Of a DNA stretch of 6,879 nucleotides, positions 1-6,286 are shown one piece after another. A program made the position numbers and the translations under genes. The stretch comes from an uncultured Pseudomonadales bacterium (GTDB taxonomy: Bacteria > Pseudomonadota > Gammaproteobacteria > Pseudomonadales > Porticoccaceae), in assembly GCA_937998635.1 (NCBI GenBank), contig CALLDA010000182.1, forward strand, positions 1-6,879, given 5' to 3'. Every line of letters begins with the position of its first letter. Position 1 is the first letter of the stretch. Under the pieces are notes generated by a model. That model was not told the origin of the DNA and made no database searches. It saw only the letters and a program-made list of their open reading frames with translations.

Positions 1-129
1 CTCAGTCGCCAATTTTCGTTGCCGCGCTATAAGAGCGAGACTGCCACCGATCAGGCCCAGACCGATCACCAATAGGCGACCGATAATCGGCGTTTCAACA
101 CTCGATTGAAGAGAATTCGTAGCAGTCAT
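1..129 (-). CDS. tyrA: Prephenate dehydrogenase (TyrA family), N-terminal fragment cut by the window edge
   Basis: Only the first 43 codons are inside the window, read from an ATG at 129-127 to the left edge with no stop. The fragment has a short polar leader of about 17 residues, then a hydrophobic strand and the dinucleotide-binding signature LLVIGLGLIGGSLA (about residues 19-32), which is the G-x-G-x-x-G-G-S Rossmann start typical of prephenate/arogenate dehydrogenases. The family oxidatively decarboxylates prephenate to 4-hydroxyphenylpyruvate with NAD(P)+ on the way to tyrosine, in the cytoplasm. Its place six bases downstream of pheA on the same strand strongly supports the call, and translation is probably coupled because I see no clear Shine-Dalgarno. 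In pseudomonads tyrA is fused to aroA; whether that holds here cannot be seen. The glycine motif alone would also fit other NAD-binding proteins, so the specific name leans on context. Confidence 0.85.
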   Translation of the reverse strand, partial: MTATNSLQSSVETPIIGRLLVIGLGLIGGSLALIARQRKLATE

Positions 130-135
130 GGGGAA

Positions 136-1239
136 TCAGAGCACGGCGTTGGGATAAGAGCCGAGCACCCGCAGATCTGCTACCCGCTCTCTGACTTCTA
201 TCAGCGCAGCCTCTACATTGGGGTCGGTATGATGGCCGGTGAAATCGATAAAGAAAACATAACTCCACTTATTGGTGCGCGAGGGCCGTGTCTCAACACG
301 GGTCAAATCTACACTGTGGGTACGAAAAGGCTCCAGCAAGCTGTGTAAAGCCCCTGGCTCATTGCGGATAAACACCACGATCGAGGTCTTGTCGTTACCG
401 CTGGGGGGCACTGATTCCCGACCGATAATCAGGAAGCGGGTTGAGTTATCGGGTTGATCTTCAATACGCTCCCGCAGCCGGGTCAAACCGTATAATTTTT
501 CGGCCATGGCACCGGCGATAGCGGCTGAATTCCACTCGCCCTGAACCCGCCGGGCGGCCTCGGCATTGCTGCTCACCGGCACCCGCTCGATCTTGCCAAA
601 ATTGGCATCCAACCATTTCCGACACTGAGCCAAAGATTGGGGATGGGAATACACCCGGGTGATATTTTCTTCGCAGGTACTTGGGCCAACCAAAAAATGG
701 TGATGAATGCGCAGTTCGACCTCACCACAAATCTGCAAAGAAGAGTCGAGAAAACTATCCAGGGTATGGCTCACCACACCCTCGGTAGAGTTTTCGATAG
801 GCACAACACCGTAATCCACCGCGCCTGCCACTACTTCTCGGAACACTTCATCGATGGCTGACATTGGGCTGGTGCGCGCCGAATGGCCAAAATGTTTCAG
901 TGCCGCTTCCTGGGTGAAGGTACCTTCGGGACCGAAATAAGCCACAGTGATAGGTTCTTCAAGGGCCAGGCAGGCCGACATAATCTCTCGAAATAAGCGG
1001 GCGACTTCTTCATCTGCCAGAGGGCCGGTATTTTGTTCCATAACGCGGCGCAAGACCTGGGCCTCGCGCTCAGGGCGATAAAACACCTCATCACCTTGCC
1101 GCGTCTTTATCTCGGCAACCGTTTGGGCAAAGCTAGCCCGCTGGTTAATCAGTGTCAGTAGCTCGGCATCCAGATCATCGATTTGCTGGCGCAGCTCGGG
1201 CAAAGTCGATCCTGACGTTGATTCGTGCTGATCAGACAT
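136..1239 (-). CDS. pheA: Bifunctional chorismate mutase / prephenate dehydratase (P-protein)
   Basis: This 367-residue cytoplasmic enzyme converts chorismate to prephenate and then to phenylpyruvate, the committed route to phenylalanine. Residues about 12-95 are an AroQ chorismate mutase helical domain: LRQQIDDLDAELL carries Arg17, INQR gives Arg34, AEIKT gives Lys45, and RPERE follows. By eye these match the E. coli active-site residues Arg11, Arg28 and Lys39. Residues about 98-272 are the prephenate dehydratase domain, with GPEGTFTQEAA (103-113), PIENSTEGVV (147-156) and the catalytic STRF motif (266-269). Residues about 284-360 form an ACT domain with GALH (296-299) and ETRP (316-319), the phenylalanine-binding motifs, so feedback inhibition is likely. 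Length is close to pseudomonad P-proteins. The ATG (1239-1237) shares one base with the gyrA stop (TAATG), and the stop is six bases before tyrA. No domain is missing or broken. Confidence 0.97.
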   Translation of the reverse strand: MSDQHESTSGSTLPELRQQIDDLDAELLTLINQRASFAQTVAEIKTRQGDEVFYRPEREAQVLRRVMEQNTGPLADEEVARLFREIMSACLALEEPITVAYFGPEGTFTQEAALKHFGHSARTSPMSAIDEVFREVVAGAVDYGVVPIENSTEGVVSHTLDSFLDSSLQICGEVELRIHHHFLVGPSTCEENITRVYSHPQSLAQCRKWLDANFGKIERVPVSSNAEAARRVQGEWNSAAIAGAMAEKLYGLTRLRERIEDQPDNSTRFLIIGRESVPPSGNDKTSIVVFIRNEPGALHSLLEPFRTHSVDLTRVETRPSRTNKWSYVFFIDFTGHHTDPNVEAALIEVRERVADLRVLGSYPNAVL

Positions 1240-1241
1240 TA
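1237..1241 (-). other. TAATG stop-start overlap joining gyrA and pheA
   Basis: On the minus strand the gyrA stop TAA (1241-1239) and the pheA start ATG (1239-1237) share one base. The preceding gyrA codons supply only a weak purine stretch (AGAGACC about 6-7 bases upstream of the ATG). Such junctions usually mean termination-reinitiation coupling, so pheA translation probably depends on ribosomes finishing gyrA. Coupling is inferred, not shown. Confidence 0.8.
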
Positions 1242-3890
1242 TTCGGTCTCTGCTTCACTGTCGTCTGAACCAGTGTCTGAATCGGTGTTGCCTGAATCGC
1301 CGTCTGTATCCGTGCCAGCATCCAGGTCTAACCCGGCAGCTAAGCCAGCTTCATCAACATCCACCACGGCTTCCTTAATCACTGCGACATCGACCAGAGA
1401 TTCGTCATCCCTCACCCGGATCAACCTTACGCCCTGGGTATTCCTGCCCTGCACGGGCACCTGATCGACACCGGTGCGGACCAGGGTGCCCTGGTCCGAT
1501 ATCAACATAATTTCATCGTTATCGCTGACTTCAACGGCGGCGACCAACTGTCCATTTCTATCTGAGGTTTGTATGGCGATAACCCCCTGCCCACCGCGCT
1601 TAAACACGGAAAACTCATCCACCGGGGTACGCTTGCCGAAGCCATTTTCACAAACCGCCAGCAAGGTTTTATTGGCATCGGGAATGATAAGAGAAATCAC
1701 CCGCTCACCCGGCGGCACTCTGATACCCCGCACACCGCGGGCAGTTCGGCCCATGGCCCGCACGTCCGTTTCAGGAAAGCGGGTCGCTTTGCCAGTACTA
1801 CAAAACAACATCACTTCCTGCTTGCCATCGGTGATCGCCGTACCGACCAGCTGATCGCCTTCGTCCAGCTCAAGGGCCCGCAAACCAACGTTGCGTGGAC
1901 GAGCAAAAGCGGTTAAATCGGTCTTTTTCACCGTGCCGCTGGAGGTCGCCATAAAGACAAATTGATCTTCTCGGTATTCGCTGACCGGCAAAATCGAGGT
2001 GATGCGTTCATCCTCATCCAGGGACAGCAAGTTCACCATGGGCCGACCCCGAGAACCTCGACTGGCCACCGGGATTTCATAAACCTTGAGCCAGTAGACT
2101 TTACCGGCATTACTAAAACATAAAATCGTATCGTGGGTGCTGGCTATAAGCAGATCCTCAATAAAATCTTCCTGCTTAACCGCCGTCGCTGACCGGCCTG
2201 TGCCACCGCGGCGCTGGGCCTGATAATCATCAAGGGGTTGAGTTTTCGCATAACCAGCGTGGGAAATGGTCACCACTCGGTCTTCCACAGGAATCAAATC
2301 CGCGACGGTAAGGTCCTGTCGCGAACCGACAATTTCCGTTTTCCGCTCATCACCGAATTCTTTATCGATTTCCTCTAATTCTTCTTTGATCAGCGCCATC
2401 AGGGTTGTTGTGTCGCCCAGGATCGCCAGATAACCGGCAATTTCATCGAGTTTTTCGCGATATTCGCCGAGCAGTTTTTCATGCTCCATGCCGGTTAAAC
2501 GGTGCAGTCGCAACTCAAGGATGGCCTGGGCCTGGGTTTGCGATAAGTAGTATTTACCGTCGCGCAGACCGAATTGTTCGCCCAGATCATCAGGTCGACT
2601 GGTTTCATTAGCGCGCTCCAGAAAGGCCATCACATCACCGGGCGTCCAGCCCTGACCCAGTAAATTCTCACGGGCCTCTGCCGGTGTTGGCGACGCTTTA
2701 ATCAGCGCAATCACCTCATCGATATTGGCAATCGCCACAGCCAGACCTTCGAGAATATGATTCCGCTCACGGGCTTTACGTAATAAATAGGCGGTACGCC
2801 GGGTGACCACCTCCATACGGTGGCGGACAAATACTTCCAGCAGGCGCTTAAGATTGAGAATCTGGGGCTGGCCATCGACCAGGGCAACAATGTTGATGCC
2901 AAACACGGTTTCGAGCTGGGTTTGCGCATAAAGATTATTGAGCACCACCTCACCCATCTCACCACGCTTAAGCTCGATAACCACTCGCATGCCGTCCTTG
3001 TCGGACTCATCCCGCAGTTCAGAAATGCCTTCGATTTTCTTTTCCTTAACCAGCTCGGCGATTCGCTCAATCAAGCGCGCCTTATTTAGCTGATAGGGAA
3101 TCTCGTGGATGATGATGGTTTCCCGCTCGGTCTTCGGATCGATCTCCACCTCAGCCCTGGCACGGACATAAATACGTCCCCGCCCGGTGCGGTAGGCCTG
3201 AATAATCCCGGCCCGACCATTAATGATGGCTCCGGTGGGGAAGTCCGGCCCAGGAACAAACTCCATGAGTTCGTCCGTAGTGATGTCCGGGTTTCCTATT
3301 AGCGCCAGACAAGCTGCGATCACCTCCCGCAGATTATGGGGAGGAATATTGGTCGCCATACCCACGGCAATACCGGAAGAGCCATTGACCAATAAGTTGG
3401 GCACGCGAGTTGGCATAACGTGGGGCATCATTTCTTTTTCGTCGTAGTTAGGGACGAAATCGACGGTTTCTTTATCCAGATCAGCGAGCAGGGAATGGGT
3501 GATTTTCGACATGCGAATTTCGGTATAACGCATGGCCGCAGCGGAATCACCATCCACTGAACCAAAATTACCCTGGCCGTCTACCAGCGGATAGCGCAAG
3601 GAAAACGACTGTGCCATACGCACAATGGCATCATAGGCCGCGGTGTCACCGTGGGGATGATACTTACCAATAACATCACCCACTACCCGGGCTGACTTGG
3701 TGTAGGGGCGATTCCAGTCGTTATTCAGTTCGCTCATAGCGAATAACACACGACGGTGTACCGGTTTCAGACCATCCCGCGCATCGGGAAGGGCTCTGCC
3801 AACAATGACGCTCATGGCGTAATCGAGATAGGAGTTTTTGAGTTCGTCCTCAATGTTTACCGGCAGGACTTCTTTTGCTAGCTCAGCCAC
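1239..3890 (-). CDS. gyrA: DNA gyrase subunit A
   Basis: This 883-residue subunit cuts and rejoins DNA in the A2B2 gyrase that introduces negative supercoils. It aligns without gaps to E. coli GyrA through the active site: the quinolone region HPHGDTAAYD has Thr83 and Asp87, and AAMRYTEIR carries the catalytic Tyr122 (codon 3527-3525). The breakage-reunion domain fills about residues 1-520. The GyrA box QRRGGTG at 559-565 opens the C-terminal beta-pinwheel needed for DNA wrapping, which marks this as gyrase rather than ParC. The last 42 residues (842-883) are an acidic tail with 15 Asp/Glu and no Lys or Arg. The start is GTG: an in-frame TAA lies four codons upstream (3902-3900), and MAELAKEVLPVNIEDELK matches the family N-terminus. 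The Shine-Dalgarno is poor (GGGG about 12 bases upstream). It is first in the leftward block and overlaps pheA. Thr83 is normal in pseudomonads. Confidence 0.98.
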   Translation of the reverse strand: MAELAKEVLPVNIEDELKNSYLDYAMSVIVGRALPDARDGLKPVHRRVLFAMSELNNDWNRPYTKSARVVGDVIGKYHPHGDTAAYDAIVRMAQSFSLRYPLVDGQGNFGSVDGDSAAAMRYTEIRMSKITHSLLADLDKETVDFVPNYDEKEMMPHVMPTRVPNLLVNGSSGIAVGMATNIPPHNLREVIAACLALIGNPDITTDELMEFVPGPDFPTGAIINGRAGIIQAYRTGRGRIYVRARAEVEIDPKTERETIIIHEIPYQLNKARLIERIAELVKEKKIEGISELRDESDKDGMRVVIELKRGEMGEVVLNNLYAQTQLETVFGINIVALVDGQPQILNLKRLLEVFVRHRMEVVTRRTAYLLRKARERNHILEGLAVAIANIDEVIALIKASPTPAEARENLLGQGWTPGDVMAFLERANETSRPDDLGEQFGLRDGKYYLSQTQAQAILELRLHRLTGMEHEKLLGEYREKLDEIAGYLAILGDTTTLMALIKEELEEIDKEFGDERKTEIVGSRQDLTVADLIPVEDRVVTISHAGYAKTQPLDDYQAQRRGGTGRSATAVKQEDFIEDLLIASTHDTILCFSNAGKVYWLKVYEIPVASRGSRGRPMVNLLSLDEDERITSILPVSEYREDQFVFMATSSGTVKKTDLTAFARPRNVGLRALELDEGDQLVGTAITDGKQEVMLFCSTGKATRFPETDVRAMGRTARGVRGIRVPPGERVISLIIPDANKTLLAVCENGFGKRTPVDEFSVFKRGGQGVIAIQTSDRNGQLVAAVEVSDNDEIMLISDQGTLVRTGVDQVPVQGRNTQGVRLIRVRDDESLVDVAVIKEAVVDVDEAGLAAGLDLDAGTDTDGDSGNTDSDTGSDDSEAETE
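1263..1313 (-). repeat. Degenerate 12-bp tandem repeat coding for the acidic GyrA tail
   Basis: Four related units can be read on the plus strand: gtctgaaccagt (1263-1274), gtctgaatcggt (1275-1286), a 15-base version gttgcctgaatcgcc (1287-1301) and gtctgtatccgt (1302-1313). In the gyrA frame they encode TDTD, GDSGN, TDSD and TGSD, so the period is four codons, with one unit longer by a codon. The units are imperfect, and the pattern would fit an old slippage or duplication event. Confidence 0.6.
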
Positions 3891-3940
3891 GTTGTCTTGT
3901 TACCCCAGTTTTTATTTACGACCTGTTTTTGATGTTTGCT

Positions 3941-3959
3941 TGCCATCTGTCTGCCATCT
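3941..3959. repeat. Pair of 8-bp direct repeats in the gyrA leader
   Basis: The sequence tgccatct occurs at 3941-3948 and again at 3952-3959, an 11-base period that is about one turn of the helix. It lies 50-70 bases upstream of the gyrA GTG, probably in the transcribed leader. It could be a protein site or chance; no known operator is recognised. Confidence 0.5.
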
Positions 3960-4025
3960 ACCGGCCCAAAAGCGCTCACGGGGAGCATAAGTCGGCACTG
4001 CCAAACGACTAAATACCAGCCGCGA

Positions 4026-4053
4026 ATCATATCATATAAAGCCGGTAATAAAG
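4026..4053 (-). promoter_or_regulatory. Candidate promoter for gyrA-pheA-tyrA
   Basis: Reading leftward, the strand holds TATATGATATGATT, with overlapping TATGAT hexamers at 4036-4031 and 4031-4026, close to the TATAAT consensus. The matching -35 is poor: CTTTAT at 4053-4048 gives a 16-base spacing to the second hexamer. Transcription starting near 4020 would give a leader of about 130 bases before the GTG. This is the most AT-rich spot of the spacer on this strand, but the call is weak without a good -35. Confidence 0.3.
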
Positions 4054-4054
4054 C

Positions 4055-4064
4055 GTCGATCGAC
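4055..4064. repeat. Perfect 10-bp palindrome GTCGATCGAC
   Basis: GTCGATCGAC reads the same on both strands. It lies just upstream of the gyrA -10/-35 candidate and about 38 bases upstream of the plus-strand -10 candidate, a position where a regulator could act on either promoter. It does not match an operator I can name, and its flanking bases do not extend the symmetry. Confidence 0.5.
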
Positions 4065-4101
4065 AAGCCTACGGGGCATCTACTCCCATCCTGGCATCGG
4101 G

Positions 4102-4107
4102 TATACT
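4102..4107 (+). promoter_or_regulatory. Candidate -10 box for the deaminase-ubiG-mupP block
   Basis: TATACT matches five of the six TATAAT positions and is followed by a GC-rich stretch. No good -35 lies 15-19 bases upstream (4077-4086 reads catctactcc), and there is no TG extension. A start near 4114 would give a leader of roughly 77 bases before the ATG at 4191. Confidence 0.35.
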
Positions 4108-4171
4108 GCCCGTCACACAAGCTGGTGCCATGATCATTTAAAGCAATCAACTCCAAACCCACACCAGCACT

Positions 4172-4212
4172 AACAGACAAGCCCTCCTCTATGGTCACAG
4201 CAACAGACAAGC
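4172..4212 (+). repeat. Two 11-bp direct repeats (aacagacaagc) flanking the deaminase start codon
   Basis: The sequence aacagacaagc occurs at 4172-4182 and 4202-4212, a 30-base period. The first copy ends eight bases before the ATG and the second covers codons 4-8. The copies are identical, but the bases between are unrelated. This may be a small duplication or chance. Confidence 0.55.
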
Positions 4213-5525
4213 TTCAGGCTGACCTTATCATCAGCCCCGGCTGGATCGTCACCATGACTCAGCCAGGCAAGGTACTGAGAGATTGCAGCGTGGTTATCTG
4301 CGAGCAAAAAATCGCCGCCATAATGCCCACGGCAGAAGCCCGATTGCGTTATAGCACCGATGCCGAACACCGCTTACCCGACGCTGTGCTGATGCCCGGA
4401 CTGGTCAATACCCACGGCCATGCTGCGATGTCCCTGCTGCGAGGCTTTGCCGACGATATGCCCTTACAGCCATGGCTCCAGGAGCATATCTGGCCTACCG
4501 AGGAGCGCTGGGTTAGCGAAGAATTTGTACGTGATGGCACTGAGCTTGCCATCGCTGAAATGCTACTCAGCGGCACCACCTGCTTCTCGGATATGTATTT
4601 CTTTCCCGATCAGGTGGCCGCCAGCATCCGCATAGCCGGTATGAGAGCCCAGATTGCCTTCCCGGTGCTGGAATTCCCCTCCGCCTGGGCGCGCAATGCT
4701 GATGAATATATTCATAAAGGCCTGAGCCTTTACGATGATTGTAAAAATGACGCCCTGGTGGATATCGCCTTCGGCCCCCATGCCACCTATACCGTCAGCG
4801 ACGAATCCCTGAGCAAAGTGGTATCCCTGGCCGGTGAGCTGGATGCTCCGATCCAAATCCACCTCCATGAGACCGCTCAGGAAGTAGCGGACGCTATTGC
4901 ACAGGACGGCTGTTGCCCCCTGGAAAAACTCCAGCAATTTGGCGCCCTGACACCGCTGACTCAATGCGCCCACATGACCCAGGTGAGCGACTCAGATCTT
5001 AGTACACTACAAGAGAGCGGCGCTCATATCCTGCACTGCCCGCAATCCAATATGAAACTGGCCAGCGGATTTTGTCCCAGCCAAAAATTGCTCGACGCAG
5101 GCGTCAACGTCGCTTTGGGCAGCGATGGTGCAGCCAGTAACAATAGTCTCAACCTCTTTGCTGCGGTCAACTTGGCCGCACTCATAGCTAAAGGCGCAAC
5201 GGGTAATGCCGCTGCGATCAATGCCGAACAAGCCTTGCGTATGGCGACTATAAACGGCGCCAAAGCCCTGGGCCGGGAACATGAAATCGGCAGCATTGAA
5301 GTCGGCAAATACGCTGACCTGATTGCCATCAACATGGCCACCATCCAGTCACAACCCCTGTATAATCCGCTCTCACAACTAGTCTATACCGATTGCGCCC
5401 GACAGCTCAGTCATCTTTGGGTTAACGGCAAGGCATTGGTCGCCGATGGCGAGCTGCAAACCCTCGACCGAGAAGAAATCATCGGTAAAGCCAGATCCTG
5501 GCAACAAAAAATTGGTAGCAATTAA
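4191..5525 (+). CDS. mtaD: 5-methylthioadenosine / S-adenosylhomocysteine deaminase (TRZ/ATZ amidohydrolase)
   Basis: This 444-residue cytoplasmic metal-dependent amidohydrolase probably converts methylthioadenosine to methylthioinosine, and SAH to S-inosylhomocysteine, releasing ammonia. All expected residues are visible: His75 and His77 in NTHGHA, His197 in FGPHATYT, His224 and Glu227 in HLHET, His261 in CAHMT, and Asp312 in GSDGAASNN. These match in order and spacing the Thermotoga TM0936 metal and catalytic set. N- and C-terminal strands (about 10-65 and 365-425, including the GKYADLI motif) form the usual composite beta-sandwich. The closest family I recall is P. aeruginosa PA3170, an MTA deaminase. 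The ATG is the first possible start after an in-frame TGA at 4131-4133, but no Shine-Dalgarno precedes it (pyrimidine-rich ccctcctct). It leads the block with ubiG five bases downstream. Other TRZ/ATZ substrates, such as guanine or other adenosine derivatives, are possible but less likely. Confidence 0.9.
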   Translation: MVTATDKLQADLIISPGWIVTMTQPGKVLRDCSVVICEQKIAAIMPTAEARLRYSTDAEHRLPDAVLMPGLVNTHGHAAMSLLRGFADDMPLQPWLQEHIWPTEERWVSEEFVRDGTELAIAEMLLSGTTCFSDMYFFPDQVAASIRIAGMRAQIAFPVLEFPSAWARNADEYIHKGLSLYDDCKNDALVDIAFGPHATYTVSDESLSKVVSLAGELDAPIQIHLHETAQEVADAIAQDGCCPLEKLQQFGALTPLTQCAHMTQVSDSDLSTLQESGAHILHCPQSNMKLASGFCPSQKLLDAGVNVALGSDGAASNNSLNLFAAVNLAALIAKGATGNAAAINAEQALRMATINGAKALGREHEIGSIEVGKYADLIAINMATIQSQPLYNPLSQLVYTDCARQLSHLWVNGKALVADGELQTLDREEIIGKARSWQQKIGSN

Positions 5526-5530
5526 GTCCT

Positions 5531-6286
5531 ATGTCCACACAACAAACAGACGAAAATGTCGATGCCGCCGAGGTAGCCAAATTTGAGGCCCTCGCGACAC
5601 GGTGGTGGGATGCCAACAGCGAATTCAAACCCCTCCACGATTTTAATCCACTACGGGCCAACTGGATCGATAAACACTCACCAGTGGCCGAAAAAACCCT
5701 GCTGGATGTCGGCTGCGGCGGCGGCATCTTAAGCGAATCAATGGCCCACCGAGGCGCATTGGTTAGCGGCATCGATATGGGCGCAACCCCGCTGGAAATA
5801 GCCCGACTGCATGCCATTGAATCCGGACTGGATATTGACTACCAGTTAAGCACGGCTGAGAAACTTGCCGAAAATCGCTCTGCAAACAATGCGCCGGGCT
5901 TCGATATCGTCACCTGTCTGGAAATGCTTGAACACGTGCCCGACCCAGGTTCGGTCATAAACGCCTGCGCAAATCTGGTAAAACCCGGCGGGGATTTATA
6001 CTTTTCGACCATTAATCGTAATCCCAAGTCTTTCTTATTCGCCATCGTCGGTGCCGAATACCTGCTCAACCTGTTACCCAAAGGCACCCACAGCTACGCT
6101 AATTTAATTCGACCCTCAGAACTAAGCAGCTGGATTCGAGCGGCAGGCCTACAGGTCAATCATATGACCGGACTGGTCTATAACCCGCTGAGCAAAAAAT
6201 ACCGACTGCACGCCAGTGATGTCAGCGTCAACTATATGATCCACGCGACTAAGCCTCACCTTACTGAATCAGAAACCGACTCATGA
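5531..6286 (+). CDS. ubiG: Ubiquinone biosynthesis O-methyltransferase UbiG
   Basis: This 251-residue class I SAM-dependent methyltransferase carries out both O-methylations of ubiquinone synthesis: on the polyprenyl catechol intermediate and on the last, demethylubiquinol step. The N-terminal stretch with KFEALATRWWD (17-27) and EFKPLHDFNPLR (31-42) is diagnostic of UbiG. Motif I LLDVGCGGGILSE (57-69) binds SAM, Asp82 in GIDMG sits at the end of strand 2, CLEMLEHVPDP (129-139) is motif II, and INRNPKS (161-167) is the family-specific motif after strand 5. Length is close to E. coli UbiG (240 residues), with a slightly longer tail. The ATG follows the deaminase stop by five bases and lacks a clear Shine-Dalgarno, so coupled translation is likely. 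It ends in an ATGA overlap with the next gene. Its by-product SAH is a substrate of the upstream enzyme's family, a plausible reason for the pairing. Confidence 0.97.
   Translation: MSTQQTDENVDAAEVAKFEALATRWWDANSEFKPLHDFNPLRANWIDKHSPVAEKTLLDVGCGGGILSESMAHRGALVSGIDMGATPLEIARLHAIESGLDIDYQLSTAEKLAENRSANNAPGFDIVTCLEMLEHVPDPGSVINACANLVKPGGDLYFSTINRNPKSFLFAIVGAEYLLNLLPKGTHSYANLIRPSELSSWIRAAGLQVNHMTGLVYNPLSKKYRLHASDVSVNYMIHATKPHLTESETDS
6283..6286 (+). other. ATGA start-stop overlap joining ubiG and the HAD phosphatase gene
   Basis: The ATG of the phosphatase (6283-6285) overlaps the ubiG stop TGA (6284-6286). The upstream bases contain agaaaccgac but no strong Shine-Dalgarno, which favours translational coupling. 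This is direct from sequence; coupling is inferred. Confidence 0.85.

Larger units (their letters stand above)
3891..4190. promoter_or_regulatory. Divergent intergenic region between gyrA and the MTA/SAH deaminase gene
   Basis: These 300 bases separate the two divergent blocks and must carry the promoters of both. I see no convincing gene, tRNA or terminator-like hairpin with a U-tract. It contains weak -10 candidates on each strand, a 10-bp palindrome, a pair of 8-bp direct repeats near gyrA, and one copy of an 11-bp repeat next to the deaminase start. A small stem is possible in the gyrA leader (GTCG/CGAC or GGCA/TGCC within 3991-4009). Open frames here have no good start or ribosome site and resemble no family I know. 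Confidence 0.7.

Noticed and set aside
3642..3644. Thr83 in GyrA as a quinolone-resistance change
   Set aside because: Thr at this position is the normal residue in Pseudomonas GyrA and Asp87 is intact, so an acquired mutation cannot be claimed.
3961..4020. Possible attenuator or riboswitch in the gyrA leader
   Set aside because: Only 4-bp stems (such as GCTC/GAGC and GTCG/CGAC) can be drawn, with no terminator U-tract and no match to a known riboswitch core.
3936..4133. Rightward 65-codon open frame in the spacer
   Set aside because: Composition is unlike a protein of this genome, there is no ribosome site, and it lies opposite the gyrA leader; most likely chance.
4130..4141. Minimal upstream reading frame ATG ATC ATT TAA ahead of the deaminase gene
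   Set aside because: A three-codon frame with no Shine-Dalgarno is expected by chance in such a leader, and nothing else suggests a leader peptide.
3878..4210. Leftward 110-codon open frame across the divergent spacer
   Set aside because: It starts with TTG inside the deaminase gene, overlaps the gyrA start, has no family resemblance, and covers the region needed for promoters.
136..6087. Many open frames of 60-140 codons opposite or offset to the main genes
   Set aside because: They lie inside gyrA, pheA, the deaminase or ubiG, all of which are intact and family-matched, so they are antisense or out-of-frame shadows.
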